Positions 1 through 6,389 of a DNA stretch of 8,253 nucleotides are shown piece by piece; position 1 is the stretch's first letter, and each line of letters opens with the position of its first letter. Source of the DNA: Candidatus Saccharimonadota bacterium (GTDB lineage: Bacteria > Patescibacteriota > Saccharimonadia > Saccharimonadales > UBA7683). The translations under genes were made by a program, and so were the position numbers. Location: positions 1 through 8,253 of the forward strand of contig JAGQNU010000112.1 of the NCBI GenBank assembly GCA_020427905.1, read 5' to 3'. The notes below the pieces were generated by a model. It was not told where the DNA came from and did no database searches. It was given only the letters and a program-made list of their open reading frames with translations.

Positions 1-33
1 TTCAGGATATTATGGGTGGTGGAGAAGTTGTGA

Positions 34-1383
34 ATGTCTGATACTGGGAGCAATCCAAAAATTCCACCGCAAAATGTTGACGCCGAGATTAGTCTGCTTG
101 GCTCGCTACTCATTGAGGATGAGGCAATTATTACAATTGCAGACAAAGTATCTGCAGATGACTTTTACGACAAGCGTCATGGCATCATCTACGGAGCCAT
201 TCAGAAACTCTATGAGCAAAGTAAACCTATTGATTTACTGACGCTCTCAAATGCCCTAAAGGACACCGACGAGCTAGAGACCATCGGTGGCTCAAGCTAT
301 CTCACTGAGCTCACCAACGCTGTCCCAACCGCTGCCCATGCTGAGCACTACGCTGATATCGTTGCCGAGAAGTCCATGCGCCGCAAGCTCATTAAAGCTT
401 CAGAGGATATCGTCAACCTTGGATTTGATGACAACGCCAGTAGCGTGCAAGAGATCCTCGAGCAAGCTGAGCAACGAATCTTTGCAGTCTCTCAGCGTAC
501 ATTGAAACAGGACATGGTCTCGATAGAACAGATTCTTGCTGAAGGCTTTGACCGCCTTGATGACCTACACAAAAATAAAGGTAAGCTCAGAGGCGTTCGC
601 ACTGGCTGGCGTGATCTCGATAACATGACAGCAGGCCTACAACGCTCGGACCTCATTGTGCTCGCTGCCCGTCCTGCCATGGGTAAGACCACACTAGTGG
701 GCAACCTAGTGCAGAACATCGCTATGCACGAGAACCAAGCAACACTGCTCTTTAGCCTTGAGATGAGTAAAGACCAACTGGTTGATCGTATGCTTGCCGC
801 AGAGTCAGGGGTGGACGCATGGAACATCAGAACCGGCAACCTTAGCGATCAAGATTTTGAGAAGCTAGGTGCAGCTATGGGCGCTCTATCAGAGGCACCG
901 ATCTACATCGATGATACACCCGGTATTAACGTCCTTGAAATGCGCACGAAAGCCAGGCGCGAGGCCCAAAAACACCAGATTGGCCTTGTAGTTGTCGACT
1001 ACTTGCAACTTATGAGCGGTAGCAAAAAAGGTGGTGGTGACTTTAACCGCGTACAAGAGATATCCGAGATAAGCCGTGGCTTAAAGCTGCTCGCACGTGA
1101 GCTAAATGTACCCGTTATTGCCTTGTCGCAGCTTTCACGATCGGTCGAGAGCCGCAGCCCACAGATACCTCAACTCGCTGATCTCCGTGAGTCTGGATCA
1201 ATAGAGCAAGATGCAGATATTGTAATGTTCATCTACAGAGAGGCTTACTATAATCCAGAGACTGATAGGCAAAACATAACTGATCTTATCATCGCCAAGC
1301 ACCGTAATGGACCAACCGGTAAAATAGAGCTATACTTCCACCCTGAACGACTCAAATTTATGTCACTCGATAAGCAACACTAG
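34..1383 (+). CDS. dnaB: Replicative DNA helicase DnaB
   Basis: Hexameric helicase that unwinds DNA ahead of the replication fork using ATP. The 449-residue length is normal for bacterial DnaB. The N-terminal DnaB_N domain covers about residues 10-115 (PPQNVDAEISLLGSLL), followed by a helical linker and a RecA-like motor from about 185. Visible motifs are Walker A ARPAMGKTT (212-220, K218), the H1a segment LFSLEMS with catalytic E243, Walker B VVVDYLQL with D322, the H3 stretch ALSQLSRS (Q367), the H4 segment DLRESGSIEQDAD (383-395), and the K422/R424 pair in IAKHRNGPTG that fits the arginine-finger region. No intein or insertion is present. The ATG is preceded by GGAGAAG (21-27) with good spacing. 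A small ORF follows after 8 bases, so the two are probably co-transcribed. Identification is secure. Confidence 0.97.
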   Translation: MSDTGSNPKIPPQNVDAEISLLGSLLIEDEAIITIADKVSADDFYDKRHGIIYGAIQKLYEQSKPIDLLTLSNALKDTDELETIGGSSYLTELTNAVPTAAHAEHYADIVAEKSMRRKLIKASEDIVNLGFDDNASSVQEILEQAEQRIFAVSQRTLKQDMVSIEQILAEGFDRLDDLHKNKGKLRGVRTGWRDLDNMTAGLQRSDLIVLAARPAMGKTTLVGNLVQNIAMHENQATLLFSLEMSKDQLVDRMLAAESGVDAWNIRTGNLSDQDFEKLGAAMGALSEAPIYIDDTPGINVLEMRTKARREAQKHQIGLVVVDYLQLMSGSKKGGGDFNRVQEISEISRGLKLLARELNVPVIALSQLSRSVESRSPQIPQLADLRESGSIEQDADIVMFIYREAYYNPETDRQNITDLIIAKHRNGPTGKIELYFHPERLKFMSLDKQH

Positions 1384-1391
1384 GATAGTCA

Positions 1392-1628
1392 ATGGTGACG
1401 CCTAACACTAATCCAAACACCGCTGAAACGAACCCTTACTGGTGGCCTGGAATAAACTGGGGCACAGAACTTGAGCTTGCAATCATGATGAGTGAAATGA
1501 AAACACAGGTAGAAGATAGGCAGCGTGCGCTCTATAGAGCTGAAGCACCATATCCACCACGCAATATCCGAGGTGCTATAATTGATAGCAATGAAGTCCA
1601 AGACCCTCCGGCAACTCCTGCTTTATAA
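1392..1628 (+). CDS. Small hypothetical protein, 78 aa
   Basis: I do not recognise this protein. It has a Pro/Asn-rich N-terminus (PNTNPNTAETNP), a Trp-rich patch (YWWPGINW, 16-23), a probable amphipathic helix around residues 25-50 and a Pro-rich tail. There is no signal peptide, membrane segment or cysteine. The ATG has AGGA (1382-1385) six bases upstream, overlapping the dnaB stop codon, which suggests translational coupling to dnaB. The 3' end overlaps the start of the membrane-protein gene by about 40 bases and contains that gene's putative -10 box. Supporting it as real are the SD, the position and the otherwise unexplained 200-base gap. Against it are the short length, the lack of a known family and the long overlap. 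Confidence 0.5.
   Translation: MVTPNTNPNTAETNPYWWPGINWGTELELAIMMSEMKTQVEDRQRALYRAEAPYPPRNIRGAIIDSNEVQDPPATPAL
1574..1582 (+). promoter_or_regulatory. Extended -10 promoter for the GT-C membrane protein
   Basis: TGCTATAAT is a perfect extended -10 (TGn plus TATAAT at 1577-1582). No good -35 is seen at the 17-bp position (1554-1559), which is tolerable for an extended -10. The predicted start site, about 1589-1591, falls at or just before the ATG at 1591, so an mRNA from here would be leaderless or nearly so. The element lies inside the last codons of the upstream small ORF, so chance occurrence is possible. Confidence 0.45.
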
Positions 1629-3054
1629 TTATCGCTATATTTTTGCATACGCATTCATATTCTTTTTCGTCGGATTCTTTTTACTATGGCGCATTGGCAC
1701 CGTAGGCCCTGGACTCTCGCAGGCAGAGCTTGATGTCGCAGCGGTACACACAAACGCACGCGAGGCGCTCGCTACACCAATTTATCCATTATTTGCGAAG
1801 CTCCAAGTATTCTCACTCAAGATTTTTGGCGTCAGCACATACTCCATCAGGATCCCGAGCGTGCTGATTGGTGCTACCACGATTCTGCTGCTCTATCAGA
1901 TATTAAAGAAGTGGTTCGGTAAACCAACGGCACTTATCGGCGTAGCTTTTGTAGCAACTGCAGACTGGTTCTTGTTTGTAGCTCGCCAGGCTACTGGTGC
2001 GATCGAGTTCAGCTTCTGGATTGTAGTAGCACTCTACAGCATCACAAAGCTATTAGAGCGCCGGAGTATGTGGGCAATCGGTCTTGCAGCTTCGTTTGTT
2101 GCTCTCATGTTTGTCCCATTTGGCCCATATGCGGTAGCGATCCTTATGATCAGCGTGACGAGTTCGCGGGTGCTCCGAGAGCGGCTTCTTGCAATCTCAA
2201 CTCTCGACAAAACCTTAACTGTGCTTATCGTACTTGCAGGCATTGGCTTCATTGCCTACACCGCAATGAGCAACAATCTCATGATTGCAAAACTACTTGG
2301 CGTTGAAGCCGGTATCCCGACACCGATTGAGTACGCCAAAAATGTTATCACCAACGGTGCGGCCATAGTCGGAACAGTTCCCGCCACCAACCCAGCCAAT
2401 GGGGTAAGTGGGCTATTCTTTGTACGGTTTTTTGAGCTCAGCTTTATCATCTTCGGACTATTCATGTTCTGGAAGACACGTATCAATAAGCTGAATCTGG
2501 TCATTGTCATCCTTGCTGCCGCACTGTTCTTTATCGGAGGCCTCAACAGAACCGCTGATGCAGCCGCACTATTGATTGTTCCCGGTATCATCTTTATCAC
2601 GGCAGGTATGCGTTACTTCATCCATCGTTGGCAAAAGACGTTCCCTAAGAATCCTTACGCTCGTATGATTGCCTTCATCCCGGTAGTAATTTTGCTCGTA
2701 CTTACAACACTGCAGCATCAGCAGACATATTTTGTACTGTGGCCACGGCAAACCGCAACCGCATCTGCCTACACCTACGATCTACAATTACTTGAGGGTG
2801 AACTTGCAACTACGAGTAAAAGCTGCACCATAGTAACCCGTGATCAGACAATTAGAACACTTGTCCTTGCAGATGAGCACTCCTGTGACCCAAAGTTTAC
2901 AGATACGATAACGGCCATCAAGAAAGATGAGATCCAGATTCTCGGCCCAGAGTTTACAGTCAATCTCAAGCCAACGGATAACGTCCTGGTGCGGGGCTTA
3001 GTCTCATCAAAAACCGACGATTCCACCCGCTGGGTCGTACGCGAGCGCTCTTAG
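1591..3054 (+). CDS. Polytopic GT-C (PMT/ArnT-like) glycosyltransferase-type membrane protein
   Basis: A multi-pass inner-membrane protein of about 487 residues with roughly 10-11 hydrophobic segments up to about residue 375. The C-terminal domain of about 110 residues is soluble, probably extracytoplasmic, and has two cysteines (C412, C432) that could form a disulfide. The N-terminal pattern resembles the PMT_2/GT39 family: a first membrane helix, a loop with acidic residues (SQAELD), then TPIYPLFAKL and GVSTYSIRIPSVLIG, matching the family's pattern of P-x-Y followed by G.s...R.pS...G. Such enzymes transfer sugars from polyprenyl-phosphate donors to proteins or lipids outside the membrane; donor and acceptor cannot be read here. 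The start is ambiguous. ATG 1591 sits just after an extended -10 with no SD at suitable distance, while an in-frame TTG at 1582 has GAGGTG (1570-1575) six bases upstream and would add three residues. The family call is moderately sure; catalytic activity is inferred. Confidence 0.72.
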   Translation: MKSKTLRQLLLYNYRYIFAYAFIFFFVGFFLLWRIGTVGPGLSQAELDVAAVHTNAREALATPIYPLFAKLQVFSLKIFGVSTYSIRIPSVLIGATTILLLYQILKKWFGKPTALIGVAFVATADWFLFVARQATGAIEFSFWIVVALYSITKLLERRSMWAIGLAASFVALMFVPFGPYAVAILMISVTSSRVLRERLLAISTLDKTLTVLIVLAGIGFIAYTAMSNNLMIAKLLGVEAGIPTPIEYAKNVITNGAAIVGTVPATNPANGVSGLFFVRFFELSFIIFGLFMFWKTRINKLNLVIVILAAALFFIGGLNRTADAAALLIVPGIIFITAGMRYFIHRWQKTFPKNPYARMIAFIPVVILLVLTTLQHQQTYFVLWPRQTATASAYTYDLQLLEGELATTSKSCTIVTRDQTIRTLVLADEHSCDPKFTDTITAIKKDEIQILGPEFTVNLKPTDNVLVRGLVSSKTDDSTRWVVRERS

Positions 3055-3071
3055 TAAAAGCTTCTCACAAC

Positions 3072-3080
3072 TGATATACT
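3072..3080 (+). promoter_or_regulatory. Extended -10 promoter of the ybaB-recR operon
   Basis: TGATATACT (TGn plus TATACT at 3075-3080) lies in the 52-bp gap after the membrane-protein gene. The expected transcript start near 3087 gives a leader of about 20 nt that includes the AAAGGAG Shine-Dalgarno just upstream of ybaB. The -35 region is poor. No terminator hairpin is visible in the gap, so readthrough from upstream is also possible. Confidence 0.5.
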
Positions 3081-3089
3081 AGAGCAGTT

Positions 3090-3096
3090 AAAGGAG
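3090..3096 (+). promoter_or_regulatory. Strong Shine-Dalgarno for ybaB
   Basis: AAAGGAG is the best Shine-Dalgarno match in the window, with a 10-nt spacer to ATG 3107. It fixes the ybaB start and shows that this organism uses SD-led initiation alongside the apparently leaderless genes elsewhere in the window. Confidence 0.7.
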
Positions 3097-3106
3097 ATTA
3101 CTGATT

Positions 3107-3394
3107 ATGATTGATCAAGCAAAGATGCTGATGCAGGTGAAGAAGCTACAAAAAGAGCTCGGCAAGACAATTATTGAGGTTGAAGCCGGTGACGGTGCAG
3201 TTGTCGTGCAAATCAATGGCGAACAAAAGATTAAGAAGATCAACCTCGACAAAGACAAGATAGATTTTGACGACCTCGGTGAGCTCGAGACATATATCGA
3301 AGAGGCCGTAAAGCAAGCAATCGTAGAGTCGCAACAGCTGGCCGCTGAAAAGATGAAGCCAATGATGGGCCAACTCGGTAATCTCGGACTATAG
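3107..3394 (+). CDS. YbaB/EbfC family nucleoid-associated DNA-binding protein
   Basis: A small dimeric DNA-binding protein, usually encoded directly upstream of recR and thought to help organise the nucleoid or assist RecR-linked repair. At 95 residues it is slightly shorter than the usual 100-110. Family features are the N-terminal helix with VKKLQKELGK (12-21), the central strand block GDGAVVVQINGEQKIKKI (29-46), the acidic FDDLGELETYIEEAV helix, and a Met/Gly-rich C-terminus (MKPMMGQLGNLGL) resembling the MG..PG ending of the family. It is the first gene of a three-gene operon and ends four bases before recR. The adjacency to recR makes the call firm. Confidence 0.92.
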   Translation: MIDQAKMLMQVKKLQKELGKTIIEVEAGDGAVVVQINGEQKIKKINLDKDKIDFDDLGELETYIEEAVKQAIVESQQLAAEKMKPMMGQLGNLGL

Positions 3395-3398
3395 GTAG

Positions 3399-4010
3399 AT
3401 GGCGGTTCTGCCAAAAGCGCTAGAGAATCTTATTGAACAACTCGGAAAATTATCCGGAGTTGGTCCTCGAACCGCAGAACGCTATGCACTCGGTATTCTC
3501 AAGCGTTCAAGCCACGACGCCTCTGAGCTCGCAGCAGCTCTTGAGAATCTTCACGGGAGTCTCAAAACCTGCCCCAAAACATTTGCGCTGATTGATGCCA
3601 GTGAAGACATATCACCACTATATGCCGATGATTCACGCGATAAAACACTCGTAGCAGTTGTTGAAGACCCTATAGATATCGTTGCGCTCGAGAAGACAGG
3701 ACAATTTAAGGGTACCTACCACGTACTCGGTGGCGTTATCAGCCCAATTGATGGCATTGGCCCAGAGCAACTCCACTTTAACGAGCTCATTAAACGCATT
3801 ACAGATGACTCAGTTGCAGAGTTAATTCTTGCACTGAATGCCTCCGTAGAAGGCGAGAGTACCGCGTTGTATCTACAAAACATGCTTGATGAAGCCAAAG
3901 TTGAGGTTAAGGTCACACGACTCGCCCGCGGCCTCCCCGTAGGTATCGATCTCGAGTACGCCGATCAAATCACCCTCAAACACGCCCTCCAAGGCCGCAC
4001 TCAACTATGA
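3399..4010 (+). CDS. recR: Recombination protein RecR (zinc-site-less variant)
   Basis: RecR acts with RecO (and RecF) to load RecA on gapped DNA. The 203-residue length is normal. Domains in order are a helix-hairpin-helix (LGKLSGVGPRTAERYAL, 15-31), the region normally holding a C4 zinc finger (58-75), a Toprim domain (TLVAVVEDPIDIVALEK, 83-99, then HVLGGVISPIDGIGP, 108-122) and the C-terminal ARGLPVGIDLEYAD segment (176-189). The odd feature is the finger. Only C58 remains in the whole protein; the other three expected cysteine positions are about T61, D70 and P73. The frame is intact, so this is a divergent but coding site rather than a frameshift. There is no strong SD (AGGTAG immediately before ATG); translation is probably coupled to ybaB, which stops four bases earlier. 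Confidence 0.93.
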   Translation: MAVLPKALENLIEQLGKLSGVGPRTAERYALGILKRSSHDASELAAALENLHGSLKTCPKTFALIDASEDISPLYADDSRDKTLVAVVEDPIDIVALEKTGQFKGTYHVLGGVISPIDGIGPEQLHFNELIKRITDDSVAELILALNASVEGESTALYLQNMLDEAKVEVKVTRLARGLPVGIDLEYADQITLKHALQGRTQL

Positions 4011-4810
4011 GCAGGGATCTCCAGCCACTTGGCGACTGCATAGGTACTGACACAAACGGCTTTCTGCAGAAAACAGTCTCGAGAGACACGGTTCAGCCAG
4101 AGCTTTTGCCGCTCATTCAGCAAATCATCGAGACAGCAACGTCTGTATTTGGCGATAACCTACATAGTCTATACGTGCGCGGCTCCGTTGCTAAGAGCAC
4201 GTTTATCCCCAACATCTCCGATCTCGACACAGTTGTTGTTACGCGTACAGATTGCGGAGATGAATCAGAGCAAAGCTACATCGAGAGCGTGAAGAAGATC
4301 GAATTAGGCTACCCTGAGGTTCACGGAATTGAGAAGGGTATTAGAACAGTCAAAGAATTTGTCGATAGCGGCAATCCAATCTTCAAGTACCAGACCGTCT
4401 GTGTATACGGGGACGATTTAGCTGAGAGGATGCCCGTAATGAAGCCAGGCAAGGACACGACCGTGCACCTTCCTAAAGTTCTAGAACGCCTAGGAGCAGC
4501 CCAAAAATCTGTCCCGGATATGAGCAAAGAGCGTTTGCAAAGCTACTCAATATGGATCTGCAAACAAGCTATCCGGTCCTGTCACGAACTGCTCGCAGAA
4601 CAGTTGCAACAATTTGCTCGCGATATTTACCCCTGCTACAAAGCTGCAGCCGATGCCTGGCCAGATCAGGAGCCACTGCTTCGCCAGACTGCAGAAGTAG
4701 CCATCTTTGGCACTCAAGACAAGGACGAGCTCCTCGAAATCATCAATCAAATCAAGAGCTTGCTTGAGCCAAAGATTCACAAGTTCTACCGTTACTCTGA
4801 TCATGCTTAA
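4007..4810 (+). CDS. Nucleotidyltransferase-fold protein (aminoglycoside adenylyltransferase-like)
   Basis: A 267-residue protein with the pol-beta-type nucleotidyltransferase signature: LYVRGSVAKSTF (55-66, G59-S60) followed by SDLDTVVVT with D72 and D74 as the metal-binding DxD pair. The KYQTVCVYGDDL segment (127-138) and the helical C-terminal half (about 155-260, with SYSIWICKQAIRSCHELL) give the two-domain layout of ANT/AadA-like adenylyltransferases. Family members move an AMP or other NMP from an NTP to a small molecule or protein; the substrate here is unknown and antibiotic resistance should not be assumed. The ATG overlaps the recR stop as ATGA, so it is co-translated with recR. The first 27 or so residues lack family resemblance. 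The gene ends on a TTAA shared with the opposing gene. Confidence 0.75.
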   Translation: MSRDLQPLGDCIGTDTNGFLQKTVSRDTVQPELLPLIQQIIETATSVFGDNLHSLYVRGSVAKSTFIPNISDLDTVVVTRTDCGDESEQSYIESVKKIELGYPEVHGIEKGIRTVKEFVDSGNPIFKYQTVCVYGDDLAERMPVMKPGKDTTVHLPKVLERLGAAQKSVPDMSKERLQSYSIWICKQAIRSCHELLAEQLQQFARDIYPCYKAAADAWPDQEPLLRQTAEVAIFGTQDKDELLEIINQIKSLLEPKIHKFYRYSDHA

Positions 4811-5370
4811 CTCACAAGCCTAAATCGGTTGAGCCCATCCTCTATCGAGGTATCGTACTCTGTATATGCCTCAGCTAGACCAAGCTCAATAAGTTTTCTC
4901 CATACGCCCATTGCTTCATCAGTTATGATCGTGTCCGAGTTAAGGTTAAATCCATGCAGCATCTGCGCTAGATGGTTCATGACTCTCAGACGTCGAACCC
5001 CTAAACCCCTGCGCTGAAACTCATCCTCGGTTCGTGTCATCCCAACCAAAGGCTTCCCGCTAAAATACGGTGTATCGATGGTTTGAATGTAACGCATCTC
5101 TCCGATGCCCACCAGCTGCTGATCATCAAACAAGTCTACAAAGTAACTACACTGTTCATACTCACCATTTGAGTGAATACGCTTCACATGACTCGTACAA
5201 TAAGTAACAAGACCCGACTCTTCTGGGAGTCTATATAATTCAGTAAAATCTACAGGAGTAAGTTTTGCTTCGCGTGTATAAACTCCGCTTCGCCACCAGA
5301 AGTTAAACGCGGCTTCAGCGGGTAATTCACTTGTAGTGATAGCTTCCAAATTTAATTCTGTGCTATTCAT
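4807..5370 (-). CDS. GNAT-like acetyltransferase, 187 aa
   Basis: A probable acyl-CoA-dependent N-acyltransferase of unknown substrate. The core GNAT signature is visible: strand segment SYFVDLFDDQQLVGIGEMRYI (75-95), then GMTRTEDEFQRRGLGVRRLRV (110-130) containing the acetyl-CoA-binding Q-R-R-G-L-G (119-124), and a motif-B-like stretch (ITDEAMGVWRKLIELGLAEAY). The reading frame could extend upstream to an ATG at 5409. I choose the ATG at 5370 because a sigma70-type promoter (TAGACA, 17 bp, TATAAT) sits immediately before it, the -10 ending exactly 7 nt upstream of the A. The longer frame would translate the promoter itself. No SD is present. It is the only minus-strand gene in the window, and may have been inserted between two plus-strand blocks. 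Confidence 0.72.
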   Translation of the reverse strand: MNSTELNLEAITTSELPAEAAFNFWWRSGVYTREAKLTPVDFTELYRLPEESGLVTYCTSHVKRIHSNGEYEQCSYFVDLFDDQQLVGIGEMRYIQTIDTPYFSGKPLVGMTRTEDEFQRRGLGVRRLRVMNHLAQMLHGFNLNSDTIITDEAMGVWRKLIELGLAEAYTEYDTSIEDGLNRFRLVS

Positions 5371-5376
5371 AAGTAT

Positions 5377-5405
5377 ATTATATAAGTTTTTTCGGTTTTT
5401 GTCTA
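5377..5405 (-). promoter_or_regulatory. Sigma70-type promoter, leaderless, for the minus-strand GNAT gene
   Basis: Read on the minus strand, TAGACA (5400-5405, 5 of 6 to TTGACA), a 17-bp A-rich spacer and a perfect TATAAT (5377-5382). The expected +1 is 5370, the A of the ATG. This is the best complete promoter in the window. Confidence 0.68.
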
Positions 5406-5408
5406 ACA

Positions 5409-5417
5409 TGATACAAT
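5409..5417 (+). promoter_or_regulatory. Extended -10 promoter, leaderless, for the DHH gene
   Basis: TGATACAAT is an extended -10 (TGn plus TACAAT at 5412-5417). The expected +1 is 5424, exactly the A of the DHH start codon, and the six bases between (AAACAG) hold no SD. The -35 region is poor. It sits close beside the divergent promoter on the other strand. Confidence 0.55.
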
Positions 5418-5423
5418 AAACAG

Positions 5424-6389
5424 ATGATAGATTGGTCAGAAATCAAAAAAGTTTTGATTCTTCAGCCGGAGAATCCAGATGGCGATAGCGTCGCTTCTGC
5501 GTTAGCGTTAGAGGAGATACTTGGTGACGCCGGCATGGAGATGACAATATATAGCTATATCTCTATTCCGTCGTACCTCAGATACATCATTGGTAGCGAT
5601 CGTATTACAGATGAGTTTCCAAACGATTTTGATCTGACGATTATTGTTGATACGGTCTCAGGCAGCTTACTCGAGAATACCCTCAGTGGTGAGCGTATGA
5701 GCAAGATTCAGAAAAAGCCGGTCTTAGTACTGGATTGCCACCCCGTTGAGAATGACCTCCCACTCGAGCATGCTGAGTTCTTTAAAGGCGAAGGCGATGT
5801 CATCGCTACTGGTGAGCTTGTTGCACAGCTAGCCGAGAATCAAAGCTGGGACATCAACGCAGATGCTGCCACGCATATCGTTGAGGCGATTCTTGCTGAC
5901 ACACTCGGCATGAACACAGAGGCGGTCACCAGCCAAACCCTGCGCACAGTTGCAGACATGCTCGACAAGGGCGCGAAGATGAGCGAGATTGACACGCGTC
6001 GTCGCGAGGTTATGCAAAAGAGTCCAGAACTCGTCACGTACAAAGGCAAACTACTGCAACGGATTGAATACTTACTTGATGGCCAACTGGCCTATATTCA
6101 CATCCCGTGGGAAGAGATAGAGGAGTACAGCCCTCACTACAACCCAAGCATGCTCGCACTTGAGGAGCTGAGGAATGCCTCTGGCGTGGCAATCTCTGTC
6201 TCAATAAAAACGTATCCGGATGGCAAAATCACCGGTAAACTCCGTGGCTCTAAACCAATCGCAGGCGAGCTCGCCGCACACTTTGGTGGCGGTGGTCACG
6301 ACTACGCATCTGGCTTCAAAACAACCGAATGGAACCTCGATGAACTCAAACTGGAATTAATCAAAAAAACCCAGGAGCTCCTCAAGTGA
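5424..6389 (+). CDS. DHH/DHHA1 family phosphoesterase (NrnA/RecJ-like)
   Basis: A 321-residue protein of the DHH superfamily, matching the length of NrnA-type oligoribonuclease/pAp or c-di-NMP phosphodiesterases. The N-terminal DHH domain shows motif I NPDGDSVAS (17-25, D19 and D21), motif II IIVDT (D76), motif III LDCHPVE (D104-C105-H106) and motif IV ILADTLGM (D159). The C-terminal DHHA1 domain has the substrate-binding GGGGHDYASGF (288-298). Two usual metal ligands are changed: the motif I histidine is P15 and the first histidine of DHH is C105. The substrate is therefore uncertain, though short RNA or a cyclic dinucleotide product is the natural guess. Its stop overlaps the cysS GTG. It is probably leaderless, with the -10 ending 7 nt before the ATG. 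Confidence 0.87.
   Translation: MIDWSEIKKVLILQPENPDGDSVASALALEEILGDAGMEMTIYSYISIPSYLRYIIGSDRITDEFPNDFDLTIIVDTVSGSLLENTLSGERMSKIQKKPVLVLDCHPVENDLPLEHAEFFKGEGDVIATGELVAQLAENQSWDINADAATHIVEAILADTLGMNTEAVTSQTLRTVADMLDKGAKMSEIDTRRREVMQKSPELVTYKGKLLQRIEYLLDGQLAYIHIPWEEIEEYSPHYNPSMLALEELRNASGVAISVSIKTYPDGKITGKLRGSKPIAGELAAHFGGGGHDYASGFKTTEWNLDELKLELIKKTQELLK
6373..6377 (+). promoter_or_regulatory. Shine-Dalgarno fixing the GTG start of cysS
   Basis: AGGAG lies inside the last codons of the DHH gene with an 8-nt spacer to GTG 6386. It supports that non-ATG start, which overlaps the upstream TGA stop as GTGA, and implies coupled translation. Confidence 0.65.

Noticed and set aside
1..41. Possible 3' end of an upstream gene, either ending at TGA 31-33 or at TGA 39-41 (QDIMGGGEVVNV)
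   Set aside because: Only 10-12 codons are visible and two frames both end plausibly. The second looks more protein-like, but neither can be identified.
1389..1601. Minus-strand 70-codon ORF opposite the small hypothetical gene
   Set aside because: It has no ribosome-binding site or recognisable family, and the plus-strand frame has SD and operon context.
1624..1629. Second TATAAT overlapping the small ORF's stop
   Set aside because: No extended -10 or -35, and no suitable start codon follows at a sensible distance. Likely chance in an AT-rich stretch.
3041..3066. Possible terminator after the membrane-protein gene (GAGCGCTC palindrome and AAGCTT)
   Set aside because: GAGCGCTC at 3043-3050 has no loop and no T-run follows, so it is not an intrinsic terminator.
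4007..4810. Calling the nucleotidyltransferase an aminoglycoside-resistance gene
   Set aside because: Only the general GS...DxD fold and layout are seen. Substrate-specific residues cannot be assigned and the context is a repair operon.
5386..5400. T-rich run near the divergent promoters as a terminator
   Set aside because: There is no GC-rich stem before it. It is the A-rich spacer of the minus-strand promoter.
5371..5409. N-terminal extension of the minus-strand GNAT gene to the ATG at 5409
   Set aside because: It would translate a well-formed -35/-10 promoter and add a short Lys/Asn-rich stretch unlike the rest. The ATG at 5370 fits the promoter exactly.
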